Shown one piece after another: positions 54,987-64,000 of a stretch of 64,000 nt of DNA; within the stretch, counting starts at the first letter, position 1; each line of letters starts with the position of its first letter. The position numbers were made by a program, and so were the translations under genes. Source of the stretch: Alliaria petiolata (lineage: Eukaryota; Streptophyta; Magnoliopsida; Brassicales; Brassicaceae); the NCBI GenBank assembly GCA_020283515.1, contig JAHZTW010000004.1:60872359-60936358 (forward strand), read 5' to 3'. The notes under the pieces are model-generated. The model saw only the letters and a program-made list of their open reading frames with translations, made no database searches and was not told the origin of the DNA.

Positions 54987-57529
54987 ATGGTGAAAACTAT
55001 GTGGAGAAGAAGGGGAAGGCTGAAACTTCCAATTCGAAGGGACCCAGAACCAGAACCAGAAATCGATCCTGAAGCAGAAATTGATCATGAACCCGAAATC
55101 GATCATGAACCCGACATCAATCCTGTTCAGGAAAGGTAAAGTTGAATTTAGCTTTTGATTTTTGGAAAACTTTAGATGTGTTTATTTGGTTTATGCTTCG
55201 TAGGATAAATGATGAAGTCAATGTAAAAGGAAGAGCTAATGTTAGTGTAGAAGAAAGAACTAATGTGAGTGTAGAAGAACGAGATATTATTGGTGAAGAA
55301 GAGACAGTGGAATCAGATGATAATGCATCTGTCCAAGGAGATGATTGTCCTGCTATTAATGAAGATGCAGCTGGATATAGAGTGGTTGAGTCAGAATTGG
55401 CTGAAAATCCAATAGTTGGATAATGATGACACGTTTGTGAATGTTGAAATATGTGAGGATGCTGTTTTGTTTTCTCACTTTGGAGATGGTACGTGGTCGT
55501 GAAGATGGAGTTAGAGATGATGATAATAGTGGTGATGATATTTGGAATGATGATATCATTTTCTATCCATTATCAGATGATGATGAGGAGAAAGTAGAGG
55601 GTATGCCATTCAATTGTCGTCCGGATTAGATCTTAGCACTAGGAAAATGCTTCAACAATGCTGATGAATTCGAGTATGCGCTTCTCATCAAGTATTCTCT
55701 AAAGTCGCAATATGATATCAAAATATATAAATTATCTAGTTATAGGCTTGGTGCAAAATGCACACAACATATAGAAGAATAGTGTCCTTGGAGAGTGTAT
55801 TGTTCTTTTGAAAAGAGCAGAAACAAGTTGATGGTAAAGGTCTATGTAGATGAGCATTTATGTGCAAGGTCAGGATCTACGAAGTTGTTGAAGAGTGGTG
55901 CTTTTTCACATCTTTTTGAAGAAAGGCTGAGACTTAATCCAAAGATCAAGTCACAAGAGATGGTTGATGAAATCAAGAGAGAATACAATATGATTGTCAG
56001 TGTGGATCAGTGTAGGAGAGCGAAAGAATCTCCTTGCAGCTAAAAGAAAGGCTAGTCATGAATCTCATTTTGCTAGACTTTGGGATTATCAGGAAGAGGT
56101 AAGAACATCTAATCTAGGTTCAGCAATGGAGATTGAGACGATTACCAGACAAGTATCTGGAAGCAAACAAAGATTCTTCCGTCTCTATGTTTGTTTTGCA
56201 GCGTTGAAATTTGCTTGGAAGCATTCATGTAGGCCTATAATTGGATTAGATGCAGCATTTATGAAATGGGATATCAAAGGCCATATGTTAGGTGCAGTTG
56301 GTAGAGATGGTGATAATATGATCTTTCCCATTGCTTGGACCGTGGTTGATGTGGAGGATAATCCTAATTGGTTGTGGTTTGTGAAACTTATGAAAAAAGA
56401 TTTGGATCTTGAAGATGGATATGACATTACAATTGTCTCAGATATACATCAGGTGTGTGTTACAAACAATTTCTTATAGAGCTTGAGCGTATTGAGCTTC
56501 CCAAAGCTGAACATAGAATGTGTTCTCGACACATTTTGCACAATTGGAAGAAGACAAACAAAGATATAGAGCTTGAGCGTATGTTCTGGAAAATAGCAAG
56601 GAGCTATACACCTGAGGCATTTGGGGATAACTTAGAAGCATTGAAAAAATACAACTTATGTGCTTATGATTCACTCCAATGTACTGCACCAACAACATGG
56701 TCTCGGGCTTTCTTCAAGGTAGGATCTTGTTGCAATGATAATCTCAACAATTTGTTAGAGAGTCAAGGAGGAATTCTTGACTAAGATAAGAAGGAAAGTT
56801 ATGGAGAGGAATGCAAGTAGAAAAGTTTTAACCAATAGGTGGAAGAAAATGTTCACACCAAGAGCAGACAAAGAGATTGAAAGCAATCGGCATAAAGCTA
56901 AGGATTGCAAAAGATACAGGAGATGTGCATGAGATCGACTTTCATGGAGATGCTTGGCGCGTTGATATGGATCAGAAAACTTGTGGTTGTGGTTATTGGC
57001 AGTTGAATGGCATACCGTGTATGCATGATATGACATCACAAACACAAGGTTAGATCTCAATGACTATGTTTCTGATTACTATTTGACTTCAAAGTGGCGG
57101 TATGCTGATGATATGAAACCAGTCCAAGGCATGAAAGCATGGAAAAAGTTAGGGAGATTACCTATTTTACCACCACCATCAAGATTTAACCGTGGAAGAC
57201 CTCATGGTCGAGCTAGGATAAAGGGTCCTCAAGATCCAAACAAAGTAACACACCATGGTCGTATTCCTACATGTTCAAATTACATAAAAGAATGACATAA
57301 CAAGACAAGGTGTTCTAATCCAACAGCACCTCCTCCACCAAAACGGCGAAGAGGTCGTCCAAGAAAAGAGGTTCGATTTGCACATCCTTTCTTGATTTGT
57401 GGTTTGCTTGAATTGTGGTTTAAGTTTCATTTTCGTGCTTCATTGTAGGGAGAATCATCACAAGCATCTCAAGCATCACAAGGAGGGGCTTCTCAAGCAT
57501 CACAAGGAGGATTCGGTTTCTCTAGCTAA
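54987..57529 (+). pseudogene. MuDR-type transposase, multiply broken
   Basis: Start MVKTMWRRRGRLKLPIRR, then Glu-Pro-Ile-Asp repeats. Central part: MuDR DNA-binding domain (55790-56040; KLMVKVYVDEHLCARSGSTK), MULE transposase (56215-56480; IIGLDAAFMKWDIKGHMLGA, FPIAWTVVDVEDNPNWLWF, VSDIHQ; 56480-56780; EHRMCSRHILHNWKK), SWIM finger CGCGYWQLNGIPCMH (CxCx9CxH, near 56985), C-terminal RGRPHGRARIKGP and Ser/Gln/Gly tail ending GFGFSS. Stops and frame slips at least near 55420, 55628, 55782, 56040, 56478, 56782, 57050 and 57293. Some could be introns. Inactive. Confidence 0.85.
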
Positions 57530-58289
57530 GCCTTAGCTTGTAGGGTGTTTTAGTGCTACTTTAGCCTTAGTATTTTGACATATTTCAGTTTGATTGAAAC
57601 CTGTTTTTCAGCTTGTAAATATATGTTCCAATTCACTTATTATCGTAAACAAGAGTATAAGAGAGAAAGACATAAAAACAGAGAGAAATAGAGAAATAAA
57701 GTCAAATACTATCACTTGTCTTGTCTTACAAAGAGAGAAAGAGAGAAAGAGAGTCAAATACAATCAATTGTCTTGCCTTACAAAGAGAGCAATAGAGAAA
57801 GAGAGTCAAATACATTCACTTGTTACCAAATACAAGTGTGTTTCCATCAACGTTTTGAAACATGATGTGGTAGATGATAACAATANGAGGGGCTTCTCAA
57901 GCATCACAAGGAGGATTCGGTTTCTCTAGCTAAGCCTTAGCTTGTAGGGTGTTTTAGTGCTACTTTAGCCTTAGTATTTTGACATATTTCAGTTTGATTG
58001 AAACCTGTTTTTCAGCTTGTAAATATATGTTCCAATTCACTTATTATCGTAAACAAGAGTATAAGAGAGAAAGACATAAAAACAGAGAGAAATAGAGAAA
58101 TAAAGTCAAATACTATCACTTGTCTTGTCTTACAAAGAGAGAAAGAGAGAAAGAGAGTCAAATACAATCAATTGTCTTGCCTTACAAAGAGAGCAATAGA
58201 GAAAGAGAGTCAAATACATTCACTTGTTACCAAATACAAGTGTGTTTCCATCAACGTTTTGAAACATGATGTGGTAGATGATAACAATA
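57483..58289. other. Artefactual 403-bp duplication across an N
   Basis: 57483-57885 and 57887-58289 are identical, with one N at 57886. The copied segment covers the transposase tail, 3' UTR and a run of GAGAGAAAGAGAG repeats. Identical ORFs at 57594 and 57998 are duplicates of each other, not genes. Confidence 0.9.
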
Positions 58290-58945
58290 GCTAAAACACA
58301 AAAACAAAGAACAAGCACCACCATGTTCTTGATTTTGACTTTGCGGAGCTCGGTTTTGCATTGTAAAACTTCTTCTTTCACATTCAGGATCTCAACCATC
58401 AACTCGTTCACTTCAATCGTTGTTTTATTATCAACCTCAGATTCTCTTCTATTTTGTATCAAGTCTTTAACTTCTTCATACATCTCATCTTCCACCCATT
58501 TAAACAAATGCCGAGCCTAAACAAATGATATTTAATTGTGTAGCATCACAAACGGTCACAAACATGTTTTCACTCATGAAGAATCCAATAACATTAGAAT
58601 GAAGTTACTAGCTTACCTTTCGTGAAACACCACAACGGAAGTAAGGCGTCCGGGATTATCTTTTGACTGCGATGTGTATATGGTTACATAACTTTCACAT
58701 ACACATTTTGTCGGAAATCCCTTTTTCTCATTTGTTGGAAGAACTTCCAAATTCAGTTCTACAGTTGGAACCTATCTCCTCCTACACTCACATGGTTTCA
58801 GTTCCACCCTCAATTTCAGACTCTAATTTACTCAAATCAGAAAGAATAATAGACAAAAAGAATCACTTACAGATTTCGAGTGTGAAGCTGTTGGAAGGAT
58901 TTTTGGGCAAATATTTTGGTTCTTCGTGATGTTCTTCATCATATC
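58220..58945 (-). pseudogene. GRF-type zinc-finger protein carried by the MULE
   Basis: Minus strand, about three exons. The first has DEEHHEEPKYLPKNPSNSFT. The middle (about 58780-58619) has the GRF finger: PTKCVCESYVTIYTSQSKDN, PGR, then PYFRCGVSRK after a one-base frame slip. The last (58516 onward, stop 58220) has HLFKWVEDEMYEEVKDLI, a coiled coil and a C-terminal membrane segment (MVVLVLCFCVLAIVIIYHIM). GRF fingers bind single-stranded nucleic acid in other proteins. Short GRF-plus-anchor genes occur in many Brassicaceae MULEs as far as I know. The start is uncertain. Confidence 0.65.
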
Positions 58946-59245
58946 GCTGTTGGAATTCGATGTTGATGTCGGAAATCACATCTGCTAACTATGGGATTTA
59001 GGGTTCAAAATTTGGGGAAAACTTAAGAACTTCTAGGAAGAAAGATGGTGAAGGTGATATAATCTTATCGACAAAAATGTATCATTAATAGAGTTAATTT
59101 TGTAATTAACGGTTGACTCTTTTAATCCCAATTTTGCAAAGTCAACTACACATTGGGGAATTATTCTGCGCAACTGATAGTTGAGGAATAAAATCACCGA
59201 TTGCAAATAGTTGAGGAATAAAATGAGCATTTTTCCACTACAGTA

Positions 59246-60262
59246 TATACATTTAGATCCAAGGAAGAGTAGTAATTAACTTTACATAAGCACCCACCAA
59301 ATATGGTTAAAGTTATGTAGCATTTTTTTTTTAAATTGCGTAAATAATCTTAAAAGTGAAAACAAATTCAAATCGATCGGGACATGTAAATGTAAATGGT
59401 ATATGTTTCGGATAATTTATGTGACGAAAAATATATTAATATAATGTGTAGGAATACGAAAAAACTGTGTGGTGCCAAATCTTTTATCCCCTCTCTTTCA
59501 GTCTCTTGAATCTCTTTCTATTGCCTCACTGTTTCCTTATTTTCCACGTTTTTATGTCGTTTTTTTTCCGACAGAACATATCTTATAAGTTTTTAGCAAG
59601 AACTTAAGATAACAGTAACATTCGACAAGAACTTAACATAACAGTAACATTCGACAAGAACTTAACTTATAAGAAAACACAAGAGAAAGTATAGATCGTC
59701 ATCTGTTTATTACAAAAATTAAAAAATCAAAAAAAAAAACATAACACCAGCTTCAATTTGCCTGACTCTCACAAGTAACCTTCACCAGCAACTCTCCAGA
59801 AACAAACATTCACCAGTCCTAACGTAAGAGATGCATTTCATAACCCCATTGTTCGTACAATTTCTCGTAATACTGACTGAGACCAGATTCGTCAACTGGC
59901 TCTGCACCGTTTTTATGCCGTTTTTTCAACAGCTTTTTTCCAATGATTCTCTTACTCACATCACATCTCATGGTTCACAAGTACAAGGTGAGCTTCGCCA
60001 TTTCGATCTTCTCTGAGTAAAAGGTTTTCTGTACTGCGATCTTCATTGCCAAGTGTGATGTCAACCAGGGAAATCTTGTGCATCTCTTGTACAATAATTA
60101 TCATGTGTTCATCCATGTATTTTCCAATGTGAGCCACAACTTCAACAAATCGTCCATGTATTTTTCAGAGAAATCTTGTGCATCTCTTGTACAATAATTA
60201 TCATGTTATCGTCCATGTATTTTTTCAATGTGAGCCACGACTTCAACAAATTCTCTCAAGGC
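59246..60262. other. Intergenic sequence with a tandem duplication
   Basis: A unit of about 105 bp (GAAATCTTGTGCATCTCTTG, ACAATAATTATCATGT, CCATGTATTTT, CAATGTGAGCCAC, ACTTCAACAAAT) is present twice at about 60070-60150 and 60172-60255. It abuts the ORF below. A short repeat ACATTCGACAAGAACTTAA occurs at 59610-59660. No gene in 59246-60000. Confidence 0.5.
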
Positions 60263-60619
60263 TCATATCATCTCCTTGTTTCCATTTGTGAATCTCACAA
60301 AAATCATAAGTAATACCCCATAGAAACCATAGATGCTTTGCGATACTGATTCGTGGCCATCTTCTAGGTGGTCCAAAATATTCAGAAGAATGTGAGATGG
60401 GATGAATTTTCTTCTCTTACCTTTCATTCCTATGATTCTCTTCACATCACATATTTTTAAGACGCTCTTCAATCCGTTTTCCACATTTTCAAAAAAAAAT
60501 TCATCCCTCTCCACACTATCCATCATAGCTTTCAAAGCAAAACTCATGTCTTCACATTTATAGGATCCAATCAAACAGAGATGATACGCTGTCAATCCTA
60601 TTGAAACACCGATCTTCAA
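60263..60619 (-). CDS. Unrecognised ORF, 118 codons
   Basis: This is an open frame (MKIGVSIGLTAYHLCLIGSY, SVERDEFFFENVENGLKSVL, IPSHILLNILDHLEDGHESV). An upstream open piece in another frame (about 60790-60630; ACIYYVARLDHNIDLQFLRQ) seems to belong to the same decayed gene. I cannot assign a family. Composition is protein-like rather than random, so it may be a pseudogene remnant. Confidence 0.35.
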   Translation of the reverse strand: MKIGVSIGLTAYHLCLIGSYKCEDMSFALKAMMDSVERDEFFFENVENGLKSVLKICDVKRIIGMKGKRRKFIPSHILLNILDHLEDGHESVSQSIYGFYGVLLMIFVRFTNGNKEMI

Positions 60620-60899
60620 AAAGTTTGTCCAAACTCTAAATTTTCAGCGAAATCTACTGGAGAATTACATCCACACTGCCTAAGGAATTGAAGATCAATA
60701 TTGTGATCCAAGCGTGCCACATAATAGATACAAGCTTGAGAGAAGAGTTCATTAGTTCCATTGGTAGAGAACTTTATCTAATAAGGCTTGAACATGTTGT
60801 AATCAATGGACAGACACATCTCATGGATTGTGGATGTCCTCATTGACATAATCCAACAACTTTTATATAGTAATAGAAGAGGATCCTCATAAATGAGGG

Positions 60900-61735
60900 T
60901 TTTGAATATAATATTTTAAACCGGTAAAAAATTATTTAAAAATAAAATCGAATCACTTGTGAAGAAAAATAAAAATGAAAAAGAAATATAAAATTTATTT
61001 ATTTTTGTTTTTATTTTTATTTTTTGTAATTAAATTTTAATTACTATTTTTATATAAAATTTTGAAATAATAAAATAAATATTTATTTTATTGTGAAAAA
61101 TACAAATAGAAATTTTACCTATAATTATTAGCGAACCAAACGATAACCAAAATGGTTAAATCTATTCTAACAACGAAAACATAAAAAAAAATTATTTTCC
61201 TTTTTTTAATTTTTTTTGTTTACCTTTTTGATTTTTTCGTTATTTTCTATTTAGTATTAGTAATTGATCATACAATTTTTTAATGTAAATGAAAAACATA
61301 AAAAAAAAAATTATTTTCTTTTTTCCTAATTTGTTTATTTATCTTTTTGATTTTTTGATATTCCTTTTAGTATTAGTAGTTGATCATACAATTTCTTTAA
61401 TCTATGAAAAACATTAAAAAGAAACTTATTTTCCTTTTTGTTATTTACATTTTTGATTTTTTTAAGAAACTTATTTTTCTCTTTTTGTTTTTAAAACTAA
61501 TTTTTAGATTTATGTAAACATTATGTTAAAATCTAATTGGTTAAATTTTTTAACACGTGTCAAAATCCAATCGATAAACTTGACACTTGTCATGATCATG
61601 TAAATTACTAACTTTGACGGATCAAACTTTATATAATAAGTTGATCATACAATTTCCTCAAATAATTTCCTCAAACAATTTCCTCAATTTAAAGATTACC
61701 AATAGCATAAGGGAAAAACGACTGTCTTTTAGTGG
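60900..61735. repeat. AT-rich region with about 115-bp tandem repeats
   Basis: A unit containing AACATAAAAAAAAATTATTT, TTTTTGATTTTTT, TAGTATTAGTA and TTGATCATACAATTT occurs about three times from 61170 to 61500. AATTTCCTCAAA repeats three times near 61650-61690. No gene. Confidence 0.55.
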
Positions 61736-62121
61736 AAGAAGAGAATTCATCGTATCTCTTAGCATTTTGGCTTAGGCCTCTCTTGTTTCATTAGAGGGTT
61801 CGGTCTTTCCTTCTTTAAAATATATATCTCTCGTCTTTGAGTAGAAAATCTCTTGCCGGCTTAACTGCAACGGTAAAAAACAGAAAGCCAATATTTCCAT
61901 TGCCTTTCCTCAAATATCTGGTTCCAATTTCTTGTGTCAAACACTTCTTTTTACAATCAGTTTATTTTTTTTGTTATTCCCAAATCATGATTTCGATCAA
62001 GATTATTTCTGAATATTGCCCTATTAGTGGCAAATTTGCTAATATCATGGTAGATCTGCTACCTAAGAATCTTTCCCTCCACCGCGAGATTTGCCAACGG
62101 AACTCTGGTACGGTGATTCCA

Positions 62122-62853
62122 ATGGCAGATTTGCTTCACACAACGATCTGTGTGATGTCCATTGATGATGATGAACCAATTGTTCTGCCAGATGGCCCCC
62201 AATTCAGAGTATTTGACGTGAACGCCAACAGTATTATGGGCAGACTTCTCAACCCTGATTGCCAGGTGATGGCCCGAATGATCGCCTATATGCCAACAGC
62301 CTGGAGAGTCTACGATCGGGTACGGGGCATTGCTCTCTCCAGAGATAGGTTTCAGTTTATCTTCCAACATGAAGAGGATCTTCTAACAGTGTTAAAAGAT
62401 AGGTCTTGGTCTTACAATCGGTGGACTATGGTTTTGGAACGATGGACCCCGAACCCCCCTCCAGATTTCCTCTCTACCTTTGAGGTATGGATCAGAATTC
62501 GTCGCATACCGGTGGATTATTACACCATTGATACGATGTATGCCCTTGCTAAAGCCATCGGAAAAGTGGAGGAAATTGCTTACGATCCTAAAGTTTCGCA
62601 AGTTACAAAATACATCAGGGCAAGAGTAACTTTCAACATTAATAATCCGGCGAGGGATGTGAAAACCCTTACTCTTCCAACTGGGAATGTACCAATAGAG
62701 TATGAATATGAGAAGATCCACAAACGGTGTTTCCACTGTCTCCGTCTGACCCATGAAAGGGCACTGTGTCCCTTGCTCTGTAGGCTTCGTCATGATGGGA
62801 AAAACAAGTCTATGGCGCCATCAGTAGCCAAACTAAAGGAAGCGAGTATATAA
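62122..62853 (+). CDS. LINE ORF1: DUF4283 and zinc knuckle
   Basis: 243 codons from the family-like start MADLLHTTICVMSIDDDEP; the in-frame ATG at 61837 lies in leader sequence. The DUF4283 domain spans residues about 20-175 (GRLLNPDCQVMARMIAYMP, RFQFIFQHEEDLLTVLKDRS, WTMVLERWTPNPPP, VWIRIRRIPVDYYT). A CCHC knuckle CFHCLRLTHERALC (CX2CX4HX4C) lies near residue 210. Such proteins coat LINE RNA. No stop interrupts the domain. After the stop at 62853 open stretches with frame slips continue to 63453, suggesting a longer ORF1 tail. Confidence 0.82.
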   Translation: MADLLHTTICVMSIDDDEPIVLPDGPQFRVFDVNANSIMGRLLNPDCQVMARMIAYMPTAWRVYDRVRGIALSRDRFQFIFQHEEDLLTVLKDRSWSYNRWTMVLERWTPNPPPDFLSTFEVWIRIRRIPVDYYTIDTMYALAKAIGKVEEIAYDPKVSQVTKYIRARVTFNINNPARDVKTLTLPTGNVPIEYEYEKIHKRCFHCLRLTHERALCPLLCRLRHDGKNKSMAPSVAKLKEASI

Positions 62854-63502
62854 GCAAATCCAAAACCACCTCGTGCCTTAGAGGCGCCCCCCAGGGTTTC
62901 CTCCTCTGTTTCCCGAACTATCCAAACAAGACCAACAAATGGCAATGCAGTACATCTCCCATGCTGATGAAACGGAGCGACGAGCTAGGATCTGCAGAGT
63001 TCGCCAATCTATTGAGGAAGATGCAGCGGAGTCCTCATTTAATCTCACAACCTGGACAAGGGTAAAGGGCATGTTTTCAACTATGAAGAAGAAAACTCAA
63101 GAATCAAACGCATAAATTTCATAGAACGTGGTATATGTGCCTCGGCACCACTTTATGGCATGAATGATGAATCTGCAGAAGTCTCTTCCTCCATTCAAAG
63201 CCTTCCCCTCTAACTCCCAGCACAAGGGTCTACAGTTTTCAGGATGGGATCTGATGTGGATATCCCTCCTGCCGGTACCCTGAAGGTTGGGAAAAAGGAA
63301 CGTCATAGACCCCCGGCATGGAAACGGAGATTGCGTGCATTCAATCCAACCCCCACAGTGGTGACTCCTCCAAATGAGACTATTGGAACATCGAAGGCAT
63401 GTTCAAAAGAAATTATGATGCAAGTGTTGAGCCTTCAACAACCAAAGCTTTGAAAACTCAAGATATTACGGTGACTTCCGATTTGAATCCGCTGCCATCC
63501 CA

Positions 63503-64000
63503 ATGAGCATACTGAGCTGGAACTGTCAAGGAGCTGGAAGCACTGAGACAGTTCTTAGACTCCGGAAAATACGCCAGGTGTATTTTCCGGAATTTTTTTT
63601 CCTAATGGAGACTAAACAAAAAAAACGCTTATGTTACGAGTTTGAAGAATTGTTTTGGTTACGATAAGATGGTTACGGTGGAGCCAATTGGTTTAAGTGG
63701 AGGCTTAGCAGTGATGTGGAAAGATAGCTACAAAGTGGAGGTTTTGTCAATGAATAAGAAGATCATTGACTTAAAGGTCAAGATGGGGTCAACAATGTTC
63801 TTTTTGATATGTGTGTATGGTGAACCTGTTCAAGCACGACGAAGGGAAGTGTGGGATCGTTTAACACATATTGGCTTAAACAGGGATGAAGTGTGGCTCT
63901 TAGTAGGCGACTTTAATGAATTATTGAACAATACAAAGAAGCTTGGAGGCACAATCCGAAATGATCCCACGTTCTGGACTTTCGAAATATGGCCGAGAAC
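63503..64000 (+). pseudogene. LINE ORF2 start: APE-type endonuclease (partial)
   Basis: Begins MSILSWNCQGAGSTETVLRL, with the catalytic glutamate in LMETKQK. At an A8 run near 63617 the frame slips by one. The downstream frame continues VEPIGLSGGLAVMWKDSYKV, MNKKIIDLKVK, FLICVYGEP and VGDFNELL (catalytic D-x-N). It runs off the window before RT. The endonuclease nicks target DNA for target-primed reverse transcription. The frameshift may be a real mutation or a homopolymer error. Confidence 0.8.

Larger units (their letters stand above)
54690..59245 (+). mobile_element. Mutator-like element (MULE) with about 150-bp inverted repeats
   Basis: 54690-54840 (GAAAAATGGTTATTTTATTC, TCAACTATTTGCAATCGG, CCCAATGTGTAGTTGACTTT) is the reverse complement, with few changes, of about 59095-59240. 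It encloses a MuDR-type transposase and an antisense GRF-finger gene. A 9-bp TSD is unclear (CACTATATA versus CACTACAGT). True length is about 404 bp shorter because of the duplicated join at 57886. Confidence 0.88.
61740..64000 (+). mobile_element. LINE (non-LTR retrotransposon), 3' end outside window
   Basis: 5' leader from about 61740, ORF1 at 62122-62853, spacer, and ORF2 from 63503 to the edge. It is independent of the fragment at 22370-24325 and much better preserved. Confidence 0.85.

Noticed and set aside
57998..58294. Second copy of the ORF at 57594-57929
   Set aside because: It lies wholly in the exact 403-bp duplication around the N at 57886.

Overview
The window is plant nuclear DNA, almost certainly from a Brassicaceae species. 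Two decayed host loci at the left match, as I remember them, adjacent Arabidopsis chromosome 4 genes: an alpha/beta-hydrolase like At4g14290 and the C-terminal tail of an hnRNP-like RNA-binding protein like At4g14300. I cannot name the genus. The window is dominated by nested transposable elements, and host genes are mostly broken or captured fragments. Five single N bases (9849, 16906, 18884, 51483, 57886) mark scaffold joins. Three of them are flanked by exact duplications of 102, 116 and 403 bp, which look like unmerged contig overlaps.

Layout. 1-2292: internally deleted Ty3/gypsy element with nearly identical LTRs. 2293-6473: minus-strand Ty1/copia remnant. Its 5' LTR is interrupted at 6474 by a gypsy-associated element whose multi-exon gene runs to the gap at 9849. 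9898-13019: minus-strand alpha/beta-hydrolase gene, nine exons visible, 3' end lost at the gap. 13572-17470: minus-strand LINE-like retroposon split by a copia element (14199-17023, TSD GGACC) that keeps one 680-codon ORF through several internal deletions. 17900-18221: remnant of the RNA-binding protein.

18570-47443 (plus a stub at 51484-51595): tandem array of four units, each carrying a minus-strand gene for a small secreted glycine-rich protein with its own TATA box. Unit B is split by a LINE fragment (22370-24325) and by a 17.5-kb Helitron (24669-42182). The Helitron carries a CYP71B-like P450 pseudogene, a thioredoxin-h pseudogene itself split by a 5.0-kb CACTA transposon, a coiled-coil gene fragment, MITEs, a decayed Helitron helicase and two extra Helitron-like 3' ends. 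Unit D preserves the empty target site. Unit D is interrupted by about 4 kb holding a MOS2-like G-patch fragment and a 2-kb repeat array.

51596-52519: eIF3g gene with one nonsense codon. 54690-59245: Mutator-like element with a broken transposase and an antisense GRF-zinc-finger gene. 60263-60619: unrecognised ORF. 61740-64000: LINE with an intact ORF1 and the start of ORF2, running off the window.

The host genes do not form a pathway. The coherent story is a small secreted-protein cluster and a few single-copy genes being dispersed, copied and broken by at least ten mobile elements of all major plant classes.
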